From JABACD01 sp047639675 (GTDB lineage: Bacteria > Planctomycetota > UBA1135 > GCA-002686595), in contig JBLIOI010000032.1 of the NCBI GenBank assembly GCA_047639675.1, forward strand, positions 1 through 39,350: 39,350 bases of DNA. The letters run 5' to 3'. Shown piece by piece: positions 22,754 to 30,691 of this stretch. Made by a program: the position numbers and the translations under genes. Under the pieces are notes generated by a model. The model saw only the letters and a list, made by a program, of their open reading frames with translations, was not told where the DNA came from and made no database searches. Every line of letters starts with the position of its first letter. Position 1 is the first letter of the stretch.

Positions 22754-25048
22754 TTGAGTCAGAAAGACAACAGATCAGGCGGCGGCCGTCGAGGCGCCCC
22801 GCGCGGCGCTGGACGCCCTACACGTGCTCCCAAGAAACCCGCAGGCCCTCCGGCCAAGCCCCTTGAGCCCGTGGAGAATCCGCCGGACGTCGAGAGCTTC
22901 GCCGAGTTCGACCTGGACCCCACAGTACAGCAAGCGATCGCCGATATGGGCATCGTCAAGCCTACGCCTATTCAGGCCCTGACCATCCAGCCTGTGCTCG
23001 AGGGTCGCGACGTGATCGCCAAGGCAGAAACCGGCACGGGCAAAACGCTCGCCTTCGGTGCGCCGATGATTTCCAAAATCGATGCGGACCGTTCGACGGT
23101 CTTAGGCCTCGCGCTCTGCCCGACCCGCGAATTGGCCGAGCAAGTCGCCGATGTCTTGCGCGAGCTGGGTAAGCCGCGCGGCATCAAGGTCGCTTTGATC
23201 GTTGGCGGTGAACCCGCCGGACCGCAGGTCGCTGCATTGCACGGCGGTGCGCAGGTCGTCGTTGGTACGCCAGGCCGCGTGATCGACCTCTACGAGCAAC
23301 GCTTCCTCTCCTTCCCCTGGACCGAATTTGTCGTTCTGGACGAAGCTGACGAAATGCTTGAGATCGGTTTCATCGACGACGTGAAGAAGATTCTCGACTT
23401 CACTCCGGACGAGCGTCAAACCCTTCTGTTCTCGGCAACTTTCCCTGACGCACTGCTGCGACTTGCACGGGACTACACAACCAACCCGGCCGAGATCGCA
23501 ACGGCCAGTGGTGTGAAGACTGTCGACAACATTGTTCAGCAATACATCACAATTGATGATTCGGATCGGCCGCTGGCCTTGATCCGAATGATCGAGCGCA
23601 GTGAAGAGGCAGACGTCTTCTTGGTCTTCTGCGAAAGGCGCACGGAAGTCGAACGCTTAATGCGTCGACTCGAACGCATGCCCTTTGCAGTCAAGGCATT
23701 GCACGGTGGTTATGACCAATCAGCCCGTTTCCGCGTGATGGGCGCATTCCGCACCGGTGAGGTCAAGGTACTGATCGCAACGGATGTCGCTTCCCGCGGA
23801 CTGGATGTGAAACACGTCTCGCGGGTCGTGAACTTCTCTGTACCCCGTTCGATCACTGATTACACGCACCGCATTGGCCGTACGGGTCGCGCGGGCCGCA
23901 AGGGCCATGCAGTGACCTTTGTCACTCACGAAAACATGCACCGCTGGAAGGGCCTGTTGAGCGACGCCAGTTGGGAGATTGACCTCGTCGAGGGTCCCGG
24001 CTCGAACATGCGACGCCCTGAGCGTAGTGAGCGTAGTGAGCGTAGTGAGCGTAGTGAGCGTAGTGAGCGTAGTGAGCGTCCTGAGCGTCCTGAGCGTAAC
24101 GAGCGTAACGAGCGTAACGAGCGTAACGAGCGTCCTGAGCGTCCTGAGCGTCCTGAGCGTCCTGAGCGTAGTGAGCGTCCGGAACGTAGCGAGAGATCTG
24201 AAAGGAACGAACGCCCCCGCCGCTCGGAGCGCTCTGAGCGACCGAGACAGGACCGCGAAGAACAACCTGAACAGCGTCACCGTGAAGAACGCGATGATTC
24301 AAGGACCGAAGCTGGTCATGGCCGTAACAGAGGTCGCGAAGAGCGTCCGCCGCTTCCGCGCAGCTCATCGGACACCGAACCGGTCGCTTTGCCCAGTGGA
24401 CGGAACATCCGAAGTCGCGGTCCGAACGATCCCCCGCGTCGCGTCCGACTTACGGACGAGATGCGTGAGAAACTCGATCACGAGTCAAGCAGCGAAGAAA
24501 CTCCGCAGCGCTCGCGTAGTAGACGGTCGCCTCGGCCCGAGCGCGAATCTAGCTCTCGTGAATCTAGCTCTCGTGAATCGAAGGATCGCGAACCCCAAGA
24601 TCGGCAGCGCGAAGACTCAAGCAATGAACGTCCCGCGCGGCGACGTAGGAGCCGAGAAGATTCCGTAGAAGAGCGCCCGAGCCGTTCCCGCCGAGATCGG
24701 AACGACAATGCGAGAGGATCTGAGAGCCAACAAGATCTCCCGCGTAGTCGGCCCCGTCCGGCCCCGGAACGCAGCTTTGACAGCGAGTCCGAGTTGCCTA
24801 GATCCGAAGATCAACGCCCCCTAAGCCGCGGTGAAGTTCTTGGTGAACCCAAGCGCGAGCCGCGTCGCCAATCTTCGCGCGAAAGTTCGCGCAAAAGTTC
24901 GAGCCGCGACTCCGATCGCGGACCCCGCCGCCCCCGTCGCGACCCTGAACCGAAACTAGAGTCCAAGCCCATCCGCAAAGAGCGTGCCCCCCAAGCCGAA
25001 CAAAGCAATCGCCCCTCATCCGGCGGCGGTTTCGGCAGCGGCGTCTAA
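22754..25048 (+). CDS. DEAD-box RNA helicase with a very long Arg/Glu/Ser low-complexity tail
   Basis: The 764-residue protein has a complete helicase core at about residues 45-415. It shows the Q motif (PTPIQ), AETGTGKT, PTRELAEQ, VLDEADEM, SAT, DVASRGLDV and HRIGRTGRAGR. The core unwinds or remodels RNA with ATP. Residues ~420-764 are low complexity and strongly charged, rich in R, E, S and P, with 18 tandem ER[S/P/N] triplets. They are surely disordered and may bind RNA or drive condensation. The N-terminal ~35 residues are Gly/Arg/Pro-rich too. Translation appears to start at a TTG (22754-22756), because no ATG or GTG fits the core's N-terminus. It is followed by the ferredoxin gene 19 bp downstream. 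Confidence 0.93.
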   Translation: MSQKDNRSGGGRRGAPRGAGRPTRAPKKPAGPPAKPLEPVENPPDVESFAEFDLDPTVQQAIADMGIVKPTPIQALTIQPVLEGRDVIAKAETGTGKTLAFGAPMISKIDADRSTVLGLALCPTRELAEQVADVLRELGKPRGIKVALIVGGEPAGPQVAALHGGAQVVVGTPGRVIDLYEQRFLSFPWTEFVVLDEADEMLEIGFIDDVKKILDFTPDERQTLLFSATFPDALLRLARDYTTNPAEIATASGVKTVDNIVQQYITIDDSDRPLALIRMIERSEEADVFLVFCERRTEVERLMRRLERMPFAVKALHGGYDQSARFRVMGAFRTGEVKVLIATDVASRGLDVKHVSRVVNFSVPRSITDYTHRIGRTGRAGRKGHAVTFVTHENMHRWKGLLSDASWEIDLVEGPGSNMRRPERSERSERSERSERSERSERPERPERNERNERNERNERPERPERPERPERSERPERSERSERNERPRRSERSERPRQDREEQPEQRHREERDDSRTEAGHGRNRGREERPPLPRSSSDTEPVALPSGRNIRSRGPNDPPRRVRLTDEMREKLDHESSSEETPQRSRSRRSPRPERESSSRESSSRESKDREPQDRQREDSSNERPARRRRSREDSVEERPSRSRRDRNDNARGSESQQDLPRSRPRPAPERSFDSESELPRSEDQRPLSRGEVLGEPKREPRRQSSRESSRKSSSRDSDRGPRRPRRDPEPKLESKPIRKERAPQAEQSNRPSSGGGFGSGV
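24020..24181 (+). repeat. 18-unit tandem 9-bp repeat coding Glu-Arg-[Ser/Pro/Asn]
   Basis: Exactly 18 in-frame units of GAGCGTNNN fill this stretch. The last codon is AGT (Ser), CCT or CCG (Pro) or AAC (Asn). In order they give six Ser, two Pro, four Asn, four Pro, one Ser and one Pro. Runs of identical units show recent slippage-type expansion within the helicase tail. The array probably varies in length between strains. Apparent long ORFs on the other frames here are by-products of the repeat. Confidence 0.95.
24545..24574 (+). repeat. Two tandem 15-bp units coding ESSSR
   Basis: The 15-base unit GAATCTAGCTCTCGT occurs twice back to back, at 24545-24559 and 24560-24574, within the helicase tail. 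It is a second, smaller sign of repeat expansion in the disordered region. Confidence 0.9.
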
Positions 25049-25067
25049 GCTTACTTTTTCAATTATT

Positions 25068-25430
25068 ATGTCCGGCTCATTCAAAGTCACTTTCAATCCT
25101 GGTGCTATCGAGGTCGAAGTCGATAGCACCCAGATCCCCTATCAACGCGATGGCGCACCGGGTTCGATCCTCGACATCGCCCTGGGCAATGACAACGAAA
25201 TCGATCACGCATGTGGTGGTGTCAACGCTTGTTCCACTTGCCACGTTCGCGTCACGGAGGGCTTCGACTCCCTTTGCGAAATTAGCGAACAAGAGGAAGA
25301 CATGCTGGATAATGCTCCTGGTGTTACGGAGCACTCGCGCCTCGCGTGCCAGGCCGTCCCGAACGGCAGCTGTAATCTGACCGTCGAAATCCCCAGCTGG
25401 AATCGCAATCACGCCAGCGAGACCCACTGA
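25068..25430 (+). CDS. [2Fe-2S] ferredoxin, adrenodoxin/Isc type
   Basis: The 120-residue protein has the cluster-binding pattern of adrenodoxin-like ferredoxins: C49-x5-C55-x2-C58 in HACGGVNACSTCHV, and C94 in RLACQ. An acidic patch, EISEQEEDMLD, lies between them as expected for partner docking. It should carry single electrons in the cytoplasm. The frame extends upstream to 24984 inside the helicase gene, but the ATG at 25068 starts the ferredoxin fold and follows the helicase stop by 19 bp. Its neighbour, 12 bp downstream, is IspH, an iron-sulfur reductase that needs an external electron donor, so this ferredoxin is a natural candidate. No Shine-Dalgarno sequence is visible. Confidence 0.94.
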   Translation: MSGSFKVTFNPGAIEVEVDSTQIPYQRDGAPGSILDIALGNDNEIDHACGGVNACSTCHVRVTEGFDSLCEISEQEEDMLDNAPGVTEHSRLACQAVPNGSCNLTVEIPSWNRNHASETH

Positions 25431-25442
25431 TCCAAAAGCCCC

Positions 25443-26366
25443 ATGCAAATTCGCCTCTCCAATCCACGCGGGTTTTGCGCAGGTGTCGACCGCGCCATTG
25501 AAATTGTCGAGCGCGCGCTCGAACGCTATGGCGCCCCGGTCTACGTTTTGCACGAGATCGTGCACAACCGACACGTACTCGAAGACCTGCGTTCACGCGG
25601 GGTTCGCTTTGTTGACGACCTCGACGCCATTCCGAGCGGGGCCGTCACAGTCTTCAGCGCCCATGGCGTGTCGGATAACGTTGAAAAAATCGGACGCGAC
25701 CGCGAGCTGCGCGTCATCGACGCCACCTGCCCATTGGTCACAAAGGTTCACACTCAAGCTCGACTCTACGGTAACGAAGATTACGAACTGATCCTTATCG
25801 GCCACCCCGGCCACCCGGAGGTCGAAGGCACAGAAGGCCGCTTCCCCGGCAAGGTGCACATTCTCTCCACTCCTGAAGAGGTGCGTTCACTGGTCGTCGA
25901 GGACCCCTCGCGCTTGGCTTACGTCACGCAGACGACGCTGTCAGTCGACGATACCCGCGAGGTGATCGACGCCCTTTGCGAGAAGTTCCCGGGCATCCAG
26001 GGTCCCGATTTAACGGACATCTGCTACGCGACGCAAAACCGACAAGACGCCGTCCGTGAGACCGCCAAGGAAGTCGACATCTTGATCATCGTGGGTTCAT
26101 CCAACTCCTCCAATTCCAACCGTCTTCAGGAACTTGGACTTCGCGCAGGCGTTCCCTCCTACCTCGTCGATCATCCAGACCAGATCAAGCCCGAGTGGTT
26201 CGATGGCGTAAAAGACATCGGAGTATCTGCCGGTGCGTCGGCTCCAGAGGTGCTCGTACAATTGATCCTGGACCAGATTCGTACTCTGGGCGTATCCTCG
26301 ATCGTCGAAGTGCCCGGTCAAGAAGAGAATTTGGTGTTCAAGTTGCCTGCAGGGCTGATCGAATAG
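25443..26366 (+). CDS. ispH: 4-hydroxy-3-methylbut-2-enyl diphosphate reductase (IspH)
   Basis: The 307-residue protein has the three cysteines that hold the IspH iron-sulfur cluster: C12 in PRGFCAGVDRAI, C96 in DATCPLV and C194 in DICYATQNRQ. It also has the conserved SAHG and HPGHPEVEG segments and SSNSSNSNRL near residues 219-228. It performs the last step of the methylerythritol-phosphate pathway, giving isopentenyl and dimethylallyl diphosphate. The presence of IspH means this organism makes isoprenoids by the non-mevalonate route. Length is normal. It lies 12 bp after the ferredoxin gene and is probably co-transcribed with it. Confidence 0.97.
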   Translation: MQIRLSNPRGFCAGVDRAIEIVERALERYGAPVYVLHEIVHNRHVLEDLRSRGVRFVDDLDAIPSGAVTVFSAHGVSDNVEKIGRDRELRVIDATCPLVTKVHTQARLYGNEDYELILIGHPGHPEVEGTEGRFPGKVHILSTPEEVRSLVVEDPSRLAYVTQTTLSVDDTREVIDALCEKFPGIQGPDLTDICYATQNRQDAVRETAKEVDILIIVGSSNSSNSNRLQELGLRAGVPSYLVDHPDQIKPEWFDGVKDIGVSAGASAPEVLVQLILDQIRTLGVSSIVEVPGQEENLVFKLPAGLIE

Positions 26367-26442
26367 GCGACATTTCGGGATTGCTTTCGATTCTTCGCAG
26401 AGAACGAGACACAGAATTAAGTCGGCTTAGTACACAGCCCCT

Positions 26443-27282
26443 ATGGAAAACGTGTCAGTCCATCTCTCCGAATATGAGCTCGATCCTTTGCCGCTGCAGA
26501 GGATCAACCGGCCGCCTCTGGACGAACGGAGCGGAAAGTACCGATTGAGGTTTGCTCGAAACACTCGCGACCTGCAAGGCTGCATGCGCCTGCGCTACGA
26601 GGTGTTCAACCTTGAGCTCGGAGAAGGCCTGGCGGAGTCGGAGAGTAGCGGCCTCGATCGCGACCGCTTCGACGACGTTTGCGACCACCTGATGGTGATC
26701 GATGAGAAGACCGAAGAGGTCATTGGAACCTACCGCATGCAAACCTGGGAGATGGGCCAAGGCCCCATGGGTTTTTACTCCGCGGGCGAGTACGACCTCT
26801 CCGGGATCCCGAGTGAATTCATCGAATCCTCAGTCGAGCTCGGCCGCGCGGCGGTTGCGCTTCACAACAGGGACAAGACCGTGCTCTTCTTGCTCTGGCG
26901 TGGATTGATGGCCTATCTGCGCTGGAACCACAAGCGTCACTTCTTTGGGTGCTCGTCGATAACGAGTCAGGATCCAGAGGAGGGACTTCAAGCCTACGAC
27001 TGGCTGAAGAGATCCGGGCACATCCACAAGGAGTTTGAGGCCCTTCCTTTGTCTTCCTATCGTTGCGACTCTGGGCCACGCGAGACGTTCGCGGGCGAAT
27101 ACGCGATCCCTAAGTTGTTCGCACTGTACATTCGCTACGGCGCGAAACTCTGTAGCCCGCCCGCAATCGACCGCGAGTTTGGCACGATCGACTTTCTGAC
27201 CTGGACAGACACCAAACGCATGGGACGGCGACAGATCGTCATGTTGTCGCGCGGCTTACCAAAGGGTCCTCGAACCAAGTAA
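26443..27282 (+). CDS. olsB: OlsB-like N-acyltransferase (ornithine-lipid synthesis, GNAT fold)
   Basis: The 279-residue protein resembles the OlsB family, which transfers a 3-hydroxyacyl chain from acyl carrier protein to the alpha-amino group of ornithine, making lyso-ornithine lipid. Landmarks are LRFARNTRDLQGCMRLRYEVF near the start, the CDHLMVID and VIGTYRM strands, ESSVELGRAAV, a GCSSITSQDPEEG block, and a C-terminal LFALYIRYGAKLC region. The gene directly after it, 2 bp away, is a PlsC/OlsA-like O-acyltransferase, which supports the assignment, although the amino-acid substrate is not proven. The family is often mis-annotated as hemolysin or plain GNAT. Confidence 0.87.
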   Translation: MENVSVHLSEYELDPLPLQRINRPPLDERSGKYRLRFARNTRDLQGCMRLRYEVFNLELGEGLAESESSGLDRDRFDDVCDHLMVIDEKTEEVIGTYRMQTWEMGQGPMGFYSAGEYDLSGIPSEFIESSVELGRAAVALHNRDKTVLFLLWRGLMAYLRWNHKRHFFGCSSITSQDPEEGLQAYDWLKRSGHIHKEFEALPLSSYRCDSGPRETFAGEYAIPKLFALYIRYGAKLCSPPAIDREFGTIDFLTWTDTKRMGRRQIVMLSRGLPKGPRTK

Positions 27283-27284
27283 CA

Positions 27285-28070
27285 ATGACGGCGCTGCGCA
27301 TCGCTTGGAAGCTACCTGCGATCTCGATCGCCTTTGGCACATCAGCGCTCTCTATGGGCGTTGAAAATCTAATCGGGCGCGTGCTACCTGGTGGACACCT
27401 GCGCCGGCAAAACCGTATTGTCAGGCGCTGGGCAGGATGGATGAATCGTATCCTGCAAATCCACATCACTGTCCAAGGTCCGCCGCCACCCGCCCCCTTC
27501 ATTATGGTTTCGAATCATCTCTCGTACACCGACGTACTAGTGTTGATGAGCCAGACGGATGCGCGCTTACTTTCCAAGTCTGAGGTTGCCTCTTGGCCAT
27601 TACTTGGTCGACTGGCAAAGATCGGGGGAACTCTATTCATTAACCGCAAGATGCGCGCGGACATCCCGCGTGTCTTGGAGGAGATCAAAGCGACACTTTC
27701 CTTGGAACGTGGAATCGTCATTTTCCCAGAGGGAACAAGTAGCGCGGGCCTGGAAGTGATGCCCTTCAAAACCTCGCTCTTCCAAGTTGCGGCAGCAGGC
27801 GACTTCGAGGTCGTGACCGCCGCAATCCGCTACACCACAGGCGCCGGGGACCCCTCCGCGCAATGGTCCGTTTGTTGGTGGGGCGACATGGGGTTTGGAG
27901 CTCACCTGCTCGGGCTGATGCGACTTTCGCGGGTGAATGCGCAGGTAACTTTTGCGGAGGAACACCTGCGGGGATCGGACCGCAAGCAACTCGCTCAGGC
28001 AGCCTGGGCTTCAGTGGATTCGATGTTTGAACCGGTATGCAGCGAACTTGGCGAAGATCAGAGCGCGTGA
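27285..28070 (+). CDS. PlsC/OlsA-type 1-acyl-glycerophosphate or lyso-lipid acyltransferase
   Basis: The 261-residue protein has the acyltransferase motif H78-x4-D83 (NHLSYTD), LLGRLAKIGGTLFINR for acceptor binding, and FPEGTSS at residues 147-153. A hydrophobic segment near the N-terminus suggests membrane association. PlsC enzymes acylate lysophosphatidic acid; OlsA enzymes acylate lyso-ornithine lipid. Because it begins 2 bp after the OlsB-like gene, I infer the OlsA role, but sequence does not separate the two activities. Its last codons overlap the start of the large hydrolase/DedA/ATP-grasp gene, so translation of the two is probably coupled. Confidence 0.92.
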   Translation: MTALRIAWKLPAISIAFGTSALSMGVENLIGRVLPGGHLRRQNRIVRRWAGWMNRILQIHITVQGPPPPAPFIMVSNHLSYTDVLVLMSQTDARLLSKSEVASWPLLGRLAKIGGTLFINRKMRADIPRVLEEIKATLSLERGIVIFPEGTSSAGLEVMPFKTSLFQVAAAGDFEVVTAAIRYTTGAGDPSAQWSVCWWGDMGFGAHLLGLMRLSRVNAQVTFAEEHLRGSDRKQLAQAAWASVDSMFEPVCSELGEDQSA

Positions 28071-30676
28071 CGATTCCGGCTACCACATCCAAGCGCAAGA
28101 AGGTCGCCAAGCTACTCCTCGGTCTGTGGCTGGTCAGCTTGATCGCTTCGCACTTGTGGTGGAGGACGAACCCAAGCACACCGGAGATGAGCCCAGGGGA
28201 TCAGCAGGTGCTTCTGACGGTCGTCCTGAATGGAGAACGCGGAAGAGAGAAGGTCCGCATGAGTTATCGAGCCTTCGGGTCGTCAGACGAAGACGCAACG
28301 ACCCTCATGCTCTTGCATGGCAGTCCGGGAACACTGCAGGACTTCGATCAACTTGCTGCGCTCTTCTCGCCGGAGCTGCGCATCCTGGTCCCGGACCTGC
28401 CCGGCTTCGGCAAGTCCGAAAAGGATCTTCCGGACTACTCCGCACGCGCCCATGCCATTTACCTGGCCGAGTTCATTGAACTCCAAAAGAACGGTCCAGT
28501 GCACTTGGTGGCCTTCTCGATGGGAGGCGCAATTGCCAGCGAACTGGCCGACTACGCACCAGAGCTTGTGGCGTCGATCATGCTCGCTTCCGCACTTGGG
28601 GTGGAGGAATTAGAGCTCTTCGGGAACCATGAACTGAACCACTTGATTCATGGTGCCCAGCTCACTGCGATCGAGGCCTTGCGTTGGATCTTGCCCCACT
28701 TTGGTAGTGCGGATCGGTGGGTGCTTGGACGCTCCTACGCGCGCAACTTCTATGATACGGATCAGTCGCGTATTCGTGGCTGCCTCGAGCGCTTCCAAGG
28801 CCCCATGCGCATTCTTCATGGGAAGCGCGATTTCCTGGTGCCGATCGAAGCGGCGCGTGAAAGTGCCCGCATCGTTCCGCAGAGTGAATTGATCGAACTC
28901 GATGCCAGTCACTTCATCCTCTGGACGCAAACTGAACTCGTCGCGAAAGAGGTCGAGGATTTTGTAGACCGTGTAAAGAAGGGAAACGCGACAACACGCT
29001 CTATGGCGAGTAGTGAGCGTGAGGAGCAGGCAGCGCTAACCTTCGATCCAGCGAGCGTCCCCCCCGCAAGCGGCCCAACACTCCTGCTCTTGATGCTGCT
29101 CTTTGTGATCGGCACTTTGATCAGCGAAGACCTGACGACAATTGCTGCGGGATTGCTCGTTGCGCAGGGCCGTCTTGACTTCATGCCCGCCGCCTTCGCC
29201 TGTAGTTTCGGAGTCTACATCGGCGACATGGGCTTGTTTCTCGCGGGACGCTGGTTGGGACGACCGGTTGTTGAACGCCGCCCACTCTCTTGGTTCCTCA
29301 CCCCCGCCGCACTCGAACGGGCTTCCGCTTGGTTTCAAAAGCAGGGAGTGAAGACGATCTTCCTCTCGCGCCTAATGCCCGGTTTGCGCCTGCCGACGTA
29401 CTTTGCAGCGGGTGTCTTGAAAACGCCGTTCTCGACCTTCGCCTTCTACTTCTTCCTGGCGGTCATCTTCTGGACTCCCTTGCTGCTCGGCTTCTCCGCA
29501 TGGGTTGGCACGGAAGCCCTCGAAGTCATTGAGGAGTGGGGTTTCCCTGCAGTCGTCGGACTGCTCATCTCTCTGGTTCTGTTCGAGCGGGTCGTGCTGC
29601 GCCTGTTCACTTTCCGCGGACGCCGTTCACTCCGCGGGAGTTGGATTCGTTTGACGTCCTGGGAGTTTTGGCCTCCGACTGTGTTCTATTCGCCAATTGT
29701 CATCTACATCCTTTGGCTAGCGATTAAGCACCGTAGCTTGGTGCTGTTCACCGCTGTCAATCCATCGATTCCCACCGGTGGTTTCATCGGTGAGTCGAAG
29801 ATGCAGATCCTTGCCGGTCTTGATCAATCGAGCGGGTTCATGGCACGCCACCAACTGGTCTCGGCGAAGGCAGACTGTGAATCCCGCGAGCGTGCGGCTT
29901 TGGATCTGCTCTCCCAGTTGGATCAGCCCTACCCCGTCGTACTCAAACCGGACGTGGGTCAACGCGGGTCAGGCGTACGAATCATCAAGAGTGAAGAGGA
30001 GCTGCTCGCAGCCCTTGGCGAACTCACCATCGATCACATCCTGCAGGAGTTCGTTTCCGGTCCGGAGTTCGGCGTGTTCTACATTCGCCGCCCGAACGAG
30101 GAGCGCGGGCGCATCTTCTCGATCACGAAGAAAGTCTTCCCGTACGTTGTTGGCGACGGTACACACACCCTGGAAGAACTCATCTTGCTCGATCCTCGCG
30201 CGGTTGCAATGGCACCTGTGTTCTTGGAGACGCATGCAGCCCAACTCAGTGACGTCCCTCTGCTTGGCGAACAAGTCCAACTCGTTGAGCTCGGCACCCA
30301 CTGTCGCGGAGCCATCTTTGTAAACGGTGCGGAATTGAATTCTCCCGAGCTACTCAGCACCTTCGAGACGCTCAGCAATAGCTTCGAGGGCTTCTATTTT
30401 GGACGCTATGACGTGCGCGCAGAATCAGAGGAGGCTTTTCGCGCAGGGCGCGGCTTCAAGGTCCTTGAGCTAAATGGCGTGACCTCGGAAGCGACGCACA
30501 TCTACGACCCCAGGACCCCCCTCTTTGAGGCCTGGCGTGTGCTCTTTGAGCAGTGGCGTATCGCTTTTGAAATTGGAGCCGCCAACCGCTTGCGAGGGGC
30601 CAAACCGGCCAGCGCCGCCGATCTCCTGGCTGAATACCGGGCTTACCGGCGAAATAGCGTCTCCCACAAGAATTAG
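28037..30676 (+). CDS. Three-domain fusion: alpha/beta hydrolase, DedA/VTT membrane domain, ATP-grasp ligase
   Basis: The 879-residue protein has a basic N-terminus and one transmembrane helix (about 22-40). An alpha/beta hydrolase domain at ~85-310 carries a complete Ser161 (AFSMGG, first Gly replaced by Ala), Asp265 (HGKRD), His292 (DASHF) triad. A DedA/VTT multi-pass domain at ~345-520 shows FLSRLMPGLR. An ATP-grasp domain at ~575-850 shows LKPDVGQRGSG (Lys637), QEFVSGPEFG and LELNG (Glu811, Asn813). The order suggests lipid handling plus ATP-driven carboxylate-amine ligation. The ATG at 28037 overlaps the previous gene by 34 bases. An in-frame GTG at 28067, part of a GTGA overlap, is an attractive alternative start. 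Function is unknown. Confidence 0.9.
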   Translation: MQRTWRRSERVTIPATTSKRKKVAKLLLGLWLVSLIASHLWWRTNPSTPEMSPGDQQVLLTVVLNGERGREKVRMSYRAFGSSDEDATTLMLLHGSPGTLQDFDQLAALFSPELRILVPDLPGFGKSEKDLPDYSARAHAIYLAEFIELQKNGPVHLVAFSMGGAIASELADYAPELVASIMLASALGVEELELFGNHELNHLIHGAQLTAIEALRWILPHFGSADRWVLGRSYARNFYDTDQSRIRGCLERFQGPMRILHGKRDFLVPIEAARESARIVPQSELIELDASHFILWTQTELVAKEVEDFVDRVKKGNATTRSMASSEREEQAALTFDPASVPPASGPTLLLLMLLFVIGTLISEDLTTIAAGLLVAQGRLDFMPAAFACSFGVYIGDMGLFLAGRWLGRPVVERRPLSWFLTPAALERASAWFQKQGVKTIFLSRLMPGLRLPTYFAAGVLKTPFSTFAFYFFLAVIFWTPLLLGFSAWVGTEALEVIEEWGFPAVVGLLISLVLFERVVLRLFTFRGRRSLRGSWIRLTSWEFWPPTVFYSPIVIYILWLAIKHRSLVLFTAVNPSIPTGGFIGESKMQILAGLDQSSGFMARHQLVSAKADCESRERAALDLLSQLDQPYPVVLKPDVGQRGSGVRIIKSEEELLAALGELTIDHILQEFVSGPEFGVFYIRRPNEERGRIFSITKKVFPYVVGDGTHTLEELILLDPRAVAMAPVFLETHAAQLSDVPLLGEQVQLVELGTHCRGAIFVNGAELNSPELLSTFETLSNSFEGFYFGRYDVRAESEEAFRAGRGFKVLELNGVTSEATHIYDPRTPLFEAWRVLFEQWRIAFEIGAANRLRGAKPASAADLLAEYRAYRRNSVSHKN

Positions 30677-30691
30677 GCGGGTAGCTCTCCC

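Noticed and set aside
24020..24181. Possible CRISPR array
   Set aside because: Units are 9 bp, directly adjacent, in frame and without spacers; it is a coding tandem repeat.
23979..24668. Long frames of VVSVVS, LRTLRTL and YAQDAQDA type around the helicase repeat
   Set aside because: They arise from the 9-bp repeat read in other frames or on the other strand; the helicase frame explains the region.
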